A stretch of 16,055 nt of DNA from NCBI GenBank assembly GCA_016838945.1, contig JADLKP010000028.1, positions 1 through 16,055 of the forward strand. Direction: 5' to 3'. The position numbers and the translations under genes were made by a program. Under the pieces are notes generated by a model that was not told where the DNA came from, searched no databases, and worked only from the letters and a program-made list of their open reading frames with translations. The stretch is from Methanobrevibacter sp. (GTDB taxonomy: Archaea; Methanobacteriota; Methanobacteria; Methanobacteriales; Methanobacteriaceae). Positions 1 through 6,691 of this stretch are shown here, piece after piece; position 1 is the first letter of the stretch; every line of letters begins with the position of its first letter.

Positions 1-110
1 ATAAAATAAAAAAAAAGCAAAAAATAAGTTAAAATAAAAATAAAAAAAAATAAATAAATCAATGAAAATAAAAAAAAAAGGAGAAATTTAAAAATCTAAA
101 GAGATTTCAA
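1..110 (-). terminator. Hairpin plus T-rich tract ending the accessory operon
   Basis: Directly downstream of the CBS-protein stop codon, positions 92-107 form a perfect inverted repeat with a 6-bp stem (AAATCT/AGATTT) and a 4-nt loop. On the transcribed strand it is followed by T-rich runs, including ten consecutive T at 79-70 and further runs out to position 1. Archaeal RNA polymerase terminates intrinsically on U-rich tracts, so this is a credible end for the minus-strand transcript. The window stops here, so what lies beyond is unknown. Confidence 0.6.
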
Positions 111-113
111 AAT

Positions 114-749
114 TTAACGTCTTGCACGACCTACTTTACGTGCTATTACTATTTCTCCAACAGAAATAAGTCCTGCAAAGAACTTTTCAAGTCCACCAGT
201 TGCCCAAATAGCTTCACCGAAAGTAGCATTTTGAATGTTTTTCTCATACTCTTCAGCAGTGATTTTAACACCAGTAGTTCTTGTACTGATTTTAGCGGAA
301 GCTTCCATCAATTCTTCCCAGGTAACTCCCCTAAGCTCTTTTTGCATAGCTTCATAGATTTTAACAACTTTAATGTCATATAATGAAGACATTGAGTCTA
401 CAACATCTACAGATCTGCATACACCAATCACCTGATTTTCATCATTTATGATAGGAACACTGATTAGCTTATGTTTTGAAATTTCAATTACAGTGTTTTT
501 AGCAGCTTCATCTTCTTTGATAACTAAAATATTTTCAACAGGATCCATTACTTCAGAAATCAATTTTTTGCCATCACGTAAACCTTTTGTAATGTTGAAT
601 GAAGTAATCCATCCTTCCAATTTCATTTTTTCATCTAAAACAGGAGCGGTGAATCTTTTAGATTCTTCCATCTTAATGGAAACCGCTTCAATTGTATCAT
701 CTTTTGATACATGAACAAAATCCTTATCCATCATCTCTTTAGCTTTCAT
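114..749 (-). CDS. Two-CBS-domain protein with a conserved-looking C-terminal extension
   Basis: This soluble protein of about 211 residues has two tandem CBS repeats (roughly residues 1-58 and 62-124). CBS pairs usually bind adenine nucleotides or S-adenosylmethionine and regulate a partner. About 85 C-terminal residues follow that I do not recognise: helical, then a glycine-rich hydrophobic stretch and a basic end (KVGRARR). I chose the ATG at 749 because CBS proteins commonly start just before the MKAKEMM-type segment. A GTG at 767 in the same frame would add six residues, and the GGAG just after that GTG suits a start downstream of it. It is the last gene before the T-rich terminator and follows a polyferredoxin gene by about 100 nt. 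By context it could sense energy charge for the Eha-linked module, but that is inference. Confidence 0.8.
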   Translation of the reverse strand: MKAKEMMDKDFVHVSKDDTIEAVSIKMEESKRFTAPVLDEKMKLEGWITSFNITKGLRDGKKLISEVMDPVENILVIKEDEAAKNTVIEISKHKLISVPIINDENQVIGVCRSVDVVDSMSSLYDIKVVKIYEAMQKELRGVTWEELMEASAKISTRTTGVKITAEEYEKNIQNATFGEAIWATGGLEKFFAGLISVGEIVIARKVGRARR

Positions 750-787
750 TTTCAAACACTTCTCCACATTTTTGATTTTTTTATAAA

Positions 788-866
788 ACTCTGTAAATAT
801 AATTTGTCTATCAATTACTCATCCAAAATCTGTAAAGATAATTTGCCTTAATTAATCATCCAGAAC
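788..866 (-). repeat. 39-nt tandem duplication across a polyferredoxin stop codon
   Basis: Two imperfect direct copies lie about 39 nt apart. The cores sharing CTGTAAA.ATAATTTG (plus strand) begin at 791 and 830. The right-hand copy continues through the stop codon and last codons of the polyferredoxin gene (stop at 852-854), so the spacer appears to hold a duplicated and partly decayed gene end. No function can be read from it directly. Confidence 0.65.
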
Positions 867-1679
867 CAAATTTAAAGCACCAACAGGACATCTGCTGGTA
901 CATTCCTTACATCTTATACACTTATTATTATTGAGAAGAATCTCTCCATCCACCACTTTAATGGCTCCAACAGGACAATTATCTTCACATAATTCACAAG
1001 CTACACAGACATCCTGATTGACCTCTATGTGACTGTAAATTACCACAGGACCTAAATCTCTTTTAAGACTAATTGCTCCTTGAATGCATAAGTTAGCACA
1101 AGATCCACAACCGCAACAACGGTCTTTATCTATATATGAGTACATATGTCCATCTTCAGAATCAATAGCTCCGACATTTGGACATGTTTCCCCATGTGCC
1201 TCAATGAATTCTTCAGTTCTTAAGGATATTGCATTGGTTGGACAGTACTTAAGACAAGACCCACATCCAATACACACTTCACGATTAATGGAAATATCTT
1301 CCATCTTAAGATTTCTATGAGGAACCTTTACTTCTTTCAATCTATATTCAACTGAATCATCTTCCTTAATGACTGTTTCAGCATCCCATACATAAATACA
1401 TGAAACCGGACAGGTTTGAGCACAAATTTCACATTGCACACAATCTTCACCAATCTTAGCCCTTTTAAGCCAAGTAGAAGAACTGATTACATTGATAGGA
1501 CATTCATCAACACAAAGATTGCATCTAACACAGCGAGGTGAAATGGTAATAAGCTTTTCCTGATCTTTGAAATCATGAATCTCTATACTGAAGTCTTCAA
1601 TATCTTCATCTAAATCTACAGATTTAAGAGTGATTTCCCTCTCCAAGGTTTCAATCTGCTTTTTTAGTTTAATTTCCAT
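852..1679 (-). CDS. Polyferredoxin with six [4Fe-4S] motifs and one broken motif
   Basis: A 275-residue iron-sulfur electron carrier. Complete CxxCxxCxxxC motifs start at Cys50, Cys80, Cys136, Cys188, Cys225 and Cys254. Most end in CP; the fourth ends in CIQ. Between the third and fourth, a lone CPN at Cys166 sits in a ferredoxin-like context (CPNVGAI) without the other three cysteines, so it looks like a decayed cluster site. The first 49 residues are a charged, probably helical leader. The ATG follows a GGGGAT ribosome site. It lies in the accessory group behind ftrII and the PfkB-family gene, so it probably passes electrons to or from the same ferredoxin-level pool as EhaP and EhaQ. The family is too repetitive for me to name a specific partner, and FwdF or MvhB relatives cannot be excluded. 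Confidence 0.88.
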   Translation of the reverse strand: MEIKLKKQIETLEREITLKSVDLDEDIEDFSIEIHDFKDQEKLITISPRCVRCNLCVDECPINVISSSTWLKRAKIGEDCVQCEICAQTCPVSCIYVWDAETVIKEDDSVEYRLKEVKVPHRNLKMEDISINREVCIGCGSCLKYCPTNAISLRTEEFIEAHGETCPNVGAIDSEDGHMYSYIDKDRCCGCGSCANLCIQGAISLKRDLGPVVIYSHIEVNQDVCVACELCEDNCPVGAIKVVDGEILLNNNKCIRCKECTSRCPVGALNLVLDD

Positions 1680-1710
1680 TTTCTTATCCCCATAGATAAA
1701 GTCTATTCAT

Positions 1711-1731
1711 TTACTAATATTAAGCAAATTT
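1711..1731 (-). promoter_or_regulatory. Conserved TAATATTA element in the leader of the third polyferredoxin
   Basis: These 21 bases match positions 3867-3887 upstream of ftrII at 20 of 21 sites. Both contain the perfect 8-bp palindrome TAATATTA and lie in the spacer before an accessory gene. This could be a shared operator or simply common AT-rich sequence. Confidence is limited by the base composition. Confidence 0.3.
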
Positions 1732-1761
1732 TTAAATCTAAATTCACTAAGCTTTCAAAAC

Positions 1762-1787
1762 ATTATTATATAATTATATCTTTTAAA
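1762..1787 (-). promoter_or_regulatory. Putative TATA/BRE promoter for the polyferredoxin-CBS pair
   Basis: Read on the minus strand, the segment is AAAAGATATAATTATATAAT, a purine-rich BRE-like start followed by a TATA box. It resembles the element upstream of ehaA (AAAAGATATATATTATATA). A start site about 25 nt downstream would fall near 1748, giving a leader of roughly 70 nt before the ATG at 1679. AT-rich spacers produce such matches by chance, so the call is tentative. Confidence 0.4.
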
Positions 1788-1815
1788 TAATTTAAATAAT
1801 TTATTATATCATTTT

Positions 1816-2859
1816 TTATAAGGACTCCATAAACTCCTCCAATTCCTCTAAATTAGGCAAACCAGAAATGCCTATGGCCTGAACAGATCTTGAAGCAACC
1901 CAATTAGCTATAATGCATGATTTAGCCAAATCATATCCCTTAAGATAGGAATATAAGAATCCTGAATTGAAAGAATCTCCTGCAGCTGTTGTGTCAATAG
2001 CTTCACATTCAAATGCAGGTATCTTAACCTCTTCATCCTTTTTGTTTATGGCATAAGCTCCATCGGAACCTCTTTTTACAACAACAGCATCAATTCCATC
2101 ATCACGGACATGCACTGCCAAATCCCTGAAGCTTAATTCTGCATCATCAGATAAATTTAACTTTTCCTTATAATAATCCTCAAACAATATTTTCAATTCA
2201 CTCTCATTAATGAGAAGAATATTGGTTCTCTCAAGGATTTCCTTAAGTTCCTCCACTCCTTTCTTAACATATAGCATTCCAGGATCAAAACTTAGAACAA
2301 TATTGTCACCAAGGATTTTCAAGAGTTCCTTTTGAGCATAAAATGAATCTCCAACAAATGATGTGTAATGGAGTATCTTACAGGCATTTACATTCAATGG
2401 ATTGATTTCATCAATTCTAATCTCATCATTCACTCCAGGGTCTACATAAAGTGCCCTATCTCCTGCATCGGAAACAAATCCTAATACTTTTCCGGAATTG
2501 CCTTCATCTGCATAGATGAGATTAGTGAGATAAACATCATTGATCATCAGATTGTATTCCAATAAATCTCCTTCCTCATCATCTGCAATCTTACCGATAT
2601 AAGATGTTGAGCATCCAAGTTTTGAAAGACCTATGATTGTATTGGCTGCTGAACCACCTGGAGATTCCTCTTCACCTTTAATGAAGCTTTCTTCATCGAT
2701 TTCTGCAATATGACCTACCTTATAGAGCTTATCAACATTCAAAGCTCCGAATCCTATTACATCCACATTGATGGCATCATATACAATCTCATCGACACCT
2801 AAATCTTCAGCAGTTATATTTTTTGAAGAATTTGAATCATTCAAATCATTTTCATCCAT
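1816..2859 (-). CDS. PfkB/ribokinase-family carbohydrate or nucleoside kinase
   Basis: This 347-residue protein has the two PfkB-family signatures. An N-terminal GGSAANT (68-74) belongs to the substrate-binding lid region. The C-terminal DTTAAGDSFNSGF (289-301) contains the anion hole and the presumed catalytic base Asp295. The family transfers phosphate from ATP to a hydroxyl of a sugar, nucleoside or similar substrate; the substrate cannot be told from sequence. About 30 acidic, Asn/Ser-rich residues precede the usual family start at INVDVIGFGALN, longer than typical, and no alternative start exists between them. It follows ftrII by 44 nt, so it is probably cotranscribed. Its place in an eha-linked cluster suggests a substrate or cofactor relevant to methanogenesis, but nothing in the sequence proves it. 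Confidence 0.9.
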   Translation of the reverse strand: MDENDLNDSNSSKNITAEDLGVDEIVYDAINVDVIGFGALNVDKLYKVGHIAEIDEESFIKGEEESPGGSAANTIIGLSKLGCSTSYIGKIADDEEGDLLEYNLMINDVYLTNLIYADEGNSGKVLGFVSDAGDRALYVDPGVNDEIRIDEINPLNVNACKILHYTSFVGDSFYAQKELLKILGDNIVLSFDPGMLYVKKGVEELKEILERTNILLINESELKILFEDYYKEKLNLSDDAELSFRDLAVHVRDDGIDAVVVKRGSDGAYAINKKDEEVKIPAFECEAIDTTAAGDSFNSGFLYSYLKGYDLAKSCIIANWVASRSVQAIGISGLPNLEELEEFMESL

Positions 2860-2903
2860 TTAATTCACTCACATTTATTTTAAGAGTTTCTATCATAAAG
2901 TTT

Positions 2904-3791
2904 CTATTTCAAAATATCCAATAAGTTGGTCTTATGTTCACCTAATTGACCTTCAAAGTTACCTGCGGAAATTCTTTCCACCCCTGGAATGTCAATTATT
3001 GCATCAATTGCCTTTTTGATAGCCAAGTTCATTGCCTCTTCATCAGTTGCATTGATAACGATTTCAGGAATATAATTAACCCCTTCCGGAACTTTTGACT
3101 CTTCACCAAGCCTTTCCTTTAGGGAAGGGCAATAAGGATGATTGGTACTTGGACCAATTTCAGGGAAATTGGTTTCAGGTTTGCTTGCTGCAGAGCATAT
3201 TCCAAATGGAGTGCAGACTCCATCCACTTCCATAATGGTGTCTATAATAATTCTTCCTGCCTTTAAAACAGCCTCTTTAGTGGAACACATATACCAGAAG
3301 TTACCGCCCATGATACCTTCTGCATAGGAGAGTTCAGATTCAATCTGGAAATCAGGAACGGCAATAGGAACATTGATCATTTTTCTTCCATATTCCTCAA
3401 TTTCCCATTCATATCCATCTCCACAATGACCTACACTTTCCATCATTGGAATTGAACCGACAGGGTTTTCGGTTATGCTGAATACCCTTGTAAATGGTTT
3501 TACCAGAATGTCCTGACGAATCCTATATGACAATTCCTTTTCAAACTTCTTCAAGTCATCGGTAAGCCAAAATTGGACAATAGCTCCAGGTCTTCCATCT
3601 GGAGTCTTATCACCGTCCACAAAAGATTCCACACCTGCTTCCACTCTGCCAATGACAGCGCTTGGTGTAGCTGTAGCATCATATGCCGCTTCCTTTACAG
3701 TCAATTCATCTTCTGCTGTAATCAATGCTCTAATGTACATTCCATCAAATGATTCAAAGAATGTATCTTCAACCTTATCATAATTTACCAT
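2904..3791 (-). CDS. ftrII: Formylmethanofuran:H4MPT formyltransferase paralogue (Ftr II)
   Basis: By family this cytosolic enzyme moves the formyl group from formylmethanofuran to tetrahydromethanopterin, the second step of CO2 reduction to methane. At about 295 residues it matches normal Ftr length. It aligns by eye with the canonical enzyme at EDTF near the start, TPDGRPG in the N-terminal half, GGNFWYM in the middle, CPSLKERLG, and the C-terminal IPGVERISAGNFEGQLGEHK. It diverges clearly elsewhere, as expected for a paralogue; the main ftr gene should be elsewhere in the genome. I prefer the ATG at 3791, which has AGATGA five bases upstream. The ATG at 3800 adds three residues but has no spaced ribosome site. 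Methanothermobacter also carries a second ftr beside eha. Why it is there, and whether it is catalytically equivalent, I do not know. Confidence 0.92.
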   Translation of the reverse strand: MVNYDKVEDTFFESFDGMYIRALITAEDELTVKEAAYDATATPSAVIGRVEAGVESFVDGDKTPDGRPGAIVQFWLTDDLKKFEKELSYRIRQDILVKPFTRVFSITENPVGSIPMMESVGHCGDGYEWEIEEYGRKMINVPIAVPDFQIESELSYAEGIMGGNFWYMCSTKEAVLKAGRIIIDTIMEVDGVCTPFGICSAASKPETNFPEIGPSTNHPYCPSLKERLGEESKVPEGVNYIPEIVINATDEEAMNLAIKKAIDAIIDIPGVERISAGNFEGQLGEHKTNLLDILK

Positions 3792-3866
3792 AAATGTCAT
3801 CTCAATAATCTATAATTAATAAATAATCCATAAAACTAAAAGTGAAAATTATTAAATCTTAATATT

Positions 3867-3930
3867 TTACTAATATTAACCAAATTTACCTAATATTAAC
3901 CTAATTTACCTAATATTAACTATTTAACCT
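3867..3930 (-). repeat. 20-nt tandem repeat between ehaR and ftrII
   Basis: The decamer TAATATTAAC occurs at 3871, 3891 and 3911, exactly 20 nt apart. The intervening bases are similar (CAAATTTACC, CTAATTTACC, then the more divergent TATTTAACCT). On the coding strand the array reads as degenerate repeats of TTAGGTTAA, which also matches the last codon plus stop of ehaR (TTAGGTTAA at 3942-3934). It fills about half of the spacer before ftrII. Confidence 0.75.
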
Positions 3931-3933
3931 ATT

Positions 3934-5073
3934 TTAACCTAAACCGCCAATATCCTTACCACGAATGCCATTTCTCATCTCTTTGCTTGCTTTAAGCAAA
4001 TACTCCCTATTTTCATCAGTGATTATCTCAATGATTGGAGCTTGCTTATTATAGAATACCTTTTCAAACTCTTCAACAAGAGAATAATCCACTTCAAAGT
4101 CTCTAAATGCATCATCGGGACCTTTTTCAGAGTAAGTCCTGATAAAGTCCAAAACATAATCCTTGTCAAATCTTGCATGAAGGTCAATCAATATGGAACT
4201 TACTATTGTATGGTCGGATATCACTGCAATTTCAGCTACATTCAATGGATATTCATTTCCATTGAAGCTTACAGACAATCCTCCATGATCTCTTGCATAC
4301 TGCAATGGCTCAACATCAGTGATACTATCTCCCATGTATATAATGGATCCCTCTTCAAGATCAAATCTTTCAACTATATCCTCAACTGCAATCTGTTTGC
4401 CCTTACCACCAACAGTTTTCACACTTTCAATATATTTGTTGATTTCAAGCTTTGGAAACTCATTGAAGAAAATGTCATACAAGACATTGAAGTCATCTTC
4501 AGTTTCGTCGCCATGTTCAAGTATGATCTTTCTGAACTCCTCAACTTTTTTAAGTTCTTCAATAAACTTAGGTGATTTGGTGCCCACTATAGTTTGAGAA
4601 TTGTTTGCATCAGATGAAACATTACTTGATTTTTTACTAAATTCATTAAAATTAGTAGCCCCACATACATCTAGTTGTGTGTGATAAGTATTTTGGAACG
4701 GAAAATCAATATAATTGCATAGAGCTTCAATATATTGGCCATAACTAGTACTAACTATAAAAGAATCAATAAGTTCATTTGCAAATTTAAGAGTGTCATC
4801 AGAACCATTAACAAGATAGATATTTTCCCTTGAAAATTCAATCATTTTTTCATTTGTCAGTCCTGCCAATTTATAGAATGGGACTATAAGCTTAAGTGTG
4901 TCACCAGCATGATAGTTTTCAAGCTTGACATCATCAACAAGATAATCATCAAAGCGACTGATGATCTTGAATAATTTTCCACCATCCTCAATAAATACAT
5001 CTGCCAATTCATAGGCATTGTCATTTAATGTCAATGGTCCTTCGCAATCAGTGATAAAAACTTTCTTAACCAT
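3934..5073 (-). CDS. ehaR: EhaR, HAD-superfamily protein linked to hydrogenase A
   Basis: A hydrophilic protein of 379 residues with a HAD (haloacid dehalogenase-like) hydrolase frame. Motif I is FITDCEGPLT, with Asp9 as the expected nucleophile. A serine/threonine strand (IVSTS, 106-110) fits motif II, lysines at 224/226 (GGKGK) fit motif III, and MGDSITD (247-253) is a clean motif IV. The usual second aspartate of motif I (general acid/base) is replaced by Glu11, so phosphatase activity cannot be assumed. Residues 146-167 form a Ser/Asn-rich loop. Position after ehaQ and before ftrII matches the gene called ehaR in Methanobacteriales. It is separated from ehaQ by 165 nt holding a TATA box, so it may start its own transcript. 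Its substrate is unknown to me. Confidence 0.85.
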   Translation of the reverse strand: MVKKVFITDCEGPLTLNDNAYELADVFIEDGGKLFKIISRFDDYLVDDVKLENYHAGDTLKLIVPFYKLAGLTNEKMIEFSRENIYLVNGSDDTLKFANELIDSFIVSTSYGQYIEALCNYIDFPFQNTYHTQLDVCGATNFNEFSKKSSNVSSDANNSQTIVGTKSPKFIEELKKVEEFRKIILEHGDETEDDFNVLYDIFFNEFPKLEINKYIESVKTVGGKGKQIAVEDIVERFDLEEGSIIYMGDSITDVEPLQYARDHGGLSVSFNGNEYPLNVAEIAVISDHTIVSSILIDLHARFDKDYVLDFIRTYSEKGPDDAFRDFEVDYSLVEEFEKVFYNKQAPIIEIITDENREYLLKASKEMRNGIRGKDIGGLG

Positions 5074-5086
5074 AATCTAATCTTCC

Positions 5087-5207
5087 AATTTTTGAGTAAT
5101 AATTTTTTATGAATAATTAATAACTACTATTATTATATAAAGTGAATATCATTAAAAAATTTTTAGTTATAACAAATTTTTCAACCATGAATTTTTGAGT
5201 AATAATT
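5087..5207 (-). repeat. 18-bp direct repeat pair in the ehaQ-ehaR spacer
   Basis: AATTTTTGAGTAATAATT occurs identically at 5087-5104 and 5190-5207 (plus-strand reading), 103 nt apart. The two copies flank the putative ehaR TATA box. This may be a remnant of a duplicated 5' leader or a paired regulatory site. Confidence 0.6.
5130..5150 (-). promoter_or_regulatory. Putative TATA promoter for the ehaR-ftrII group
   Basis: On the minus strand the spacer reads CACTTTATATAATA, with TTTATATA at 5141-5134. This is close to the archaeal TATA consensus and the best match I found in the window. A transcript start about 25 nt downstream would fall near 5111, leaving a leader of nearly 40 nt with a GGAAGAT site before the ehaR ATG. 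It suggests the accessory genes can be transcribed separately from ehaA-Q. Confidence 0.5.
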
Positions 5208-5238
5208 AAATTAAATAATAAAATAAAATAAGTTAATT

Positions 5239-6690
5239 TTATAAGAACTGCCAGATTGTAGAGACTCTTGCTGCATTTAAAGGACAAATTGCTTCACAGT
5301 TTCTACATGAAATACAATCCTCATGGTTTACTGTAACTTTCCCATCTTCAACACCCAATGCATCAACTGGACAGTTTTTAACACATACTTCACATAATTG
5401 ACAAGCATGATGATTGATCTCTACAGTACCTTTTCTTCTTCCTCTAAGGTCTCTTTTAATGAAGAATATCTCATGATTTCTGTTTGTAAAGAACTCTTCC
5501 TTAAGTTTGATCGCTTCAAAACTACAGCTTTCAGCACATAAGCCACAGTAGACACATGAATTGTCTGTATCAATCACAATCGGATTAGGGCCATCCAAAC
5601 TTATGGATTCAGTTGGGCAGACATCTCTGCATAATCCACAGCTAATGCAATTCTCATCAACAACTTCAATGCCTAAACTTGGCGGGAAGAATTCTACAAG
5701 GTCCAAAACCTTTACAACATCCAAATCCTTCTTAAGTTGGGCATTCAGACGTTCATTAAGGAAATCTGTTACATTCACTACAATGGACCTGCAATTTGTA
5801 CATGTGAATATCTCAACATCTGAAAATTCCATATCCCTTGGAACATCCCTAATGTCCATTGAGTTTTCATAATCAAAGTCTTCAAAGTGATAGTCATTGG
5901 AAATATCCTTGAGCAACTTTACCAAAACATTGTCAATATTGGTGACGCCTTTGGAAATGTTATGAATGTCCCTATCTATAATTTCAGATGCTATCTCCAA
6001 TGTTTTGATCTTATTGAATGAGTCGAATGCCTCTTCCCTTTCAACATAGTCAATCGCATAGGTAGGGCAGGATTGCATACATTCCTCACATCTTGCACAG
6101 TAAGCAGGGTCAATGAACGGCAGCTTATTGGTTTTGCCTACATTGATAGCCCCTCTGGAAGGACATATTCTTGTACAGGTCATACAACCGATACATTGGT
6201 CTTGGTCAATGCATAGGGTCTTACCTTCCTTCACTGTTTTTGGAAGGATTACCCCATATTTGATTGCATCTGTAGGGCAAGCCCTGAAACAGTATCCGCA
6301 ACGGATACACTTATCCTCATCAATTTCACTATGGACTTCCTCTCCACCTGAAGACCTTAAATGAATAGCTCCTGACTTACATGCATTTACACATGCACCG
6401 CAAGCTCTGCAAAGCTTCTTATTGATGTTTGGAACATTTTCACGGATTGGATCAGATAATCTCTTTGTAATGTGGATAGCATCATAAGGACATGCATTGG
6501 TACATAAGACACAACCAAAGCAATGCTCATCCAATTTAATGAACTTTGTGTTTGGATCCTGATAAACTGCATCAATAGGACATACATTCAAGCAAGGCTT
6601 GTCCTTACAGTTAATGCACTTTTCATCATCAATTTCATACTCTATATGAACATCACGCAATGGTCTTGGAATAGGGTCAACAGTAACCAT
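5239..6690 (-). CDS. ehaQ: EhaQ, ten-cluster polyferredoxin of hydrogenase A
   Basis: A 483-residue electron carrier. Ten complete four-cysteine motifs start at Cys25, 57, 94, 128, 166, 198, 348, 379, 430 and 459, matching the 10x[4Fe-4S] polyferredoxin described for the eha operon. The first has a widened spacing (CINCKDKPCLNVCP). The third ends CKS and the ninth CSF instead of CP. Between the sixth and seventh clusters lies a roughly 120-residue, mostly helical segment containing an isolated CTNC at 297-300. This could be a lost cluster, or two ligands of a different metal site. The ATG has a strong GGAGG site and begins one base after the ehaP stop, so the two are translationally coupled. 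It presumably relays electrons between EhaP or the hydrogenase and soluble partners. Confidence 0.94.
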   Translation of the reverse strand: MVTVDPIPRPLRDVHIEYEIDDEKCINCKDKPCLNVCPIDAVYQDPNTKFIKLDEHCFGCVLCTNACPYDAIHITKRLSDPIRENVPNINKKLCRACGACVNACKSGAIHLRSSGGEEVHSEIDEDKCIRCGYCFRACPTDAIKYGVILPKTVKEGKTLCIDQDQCIGCMTCTRICPSRGAINVGKTNKLPFIDPAYCARCEECMQSCPTYAIDYVEREEAFDSFNKIKTLEIASEIIDRDIHNISKGVTNIDNVLVKLLKDISNDYHFEDFDYENSMDIRDVPRDMEFSDVEIFTCTNCRSIVVNVTDFLNERLNAQLKKDLDVVKVLDLVEFFPPSLGIEVVDENCISCGLCRDVCPTESISLDGPNPIVIDTDNSCVYCGLCAESCSFEAIKLKEEFFTNRNHEIFFIKRDLRGRRKGTVEINHHACQLCEVCVKNCPVDALGVEDGKVTVNHEDCISCRNCEAICPLNAARVSTIWQFL

Positions 6691-6691
6691 A

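Noticed and set aside
78..84. AAGGAGA on the plus strand resembling a ribosome site
   Set aside because: No plus-strand coding frame follows it; the region reads better as the terminator of the minus-strand operon.
1816..2859. Naming the PfkB protein as ribokinase, adenosine kinase or fructokinase
   Set aside because: Only family-wide motifs are visible; substrate-specific residues cannot be judged without a structure-based alignment.
4042..4597. Plus-strand open frames of 177 and 92 codons opposite ehaR
   Set aside because: They lie antisense within a well-supported gene, have no ribosome site and no recognisable protein features.
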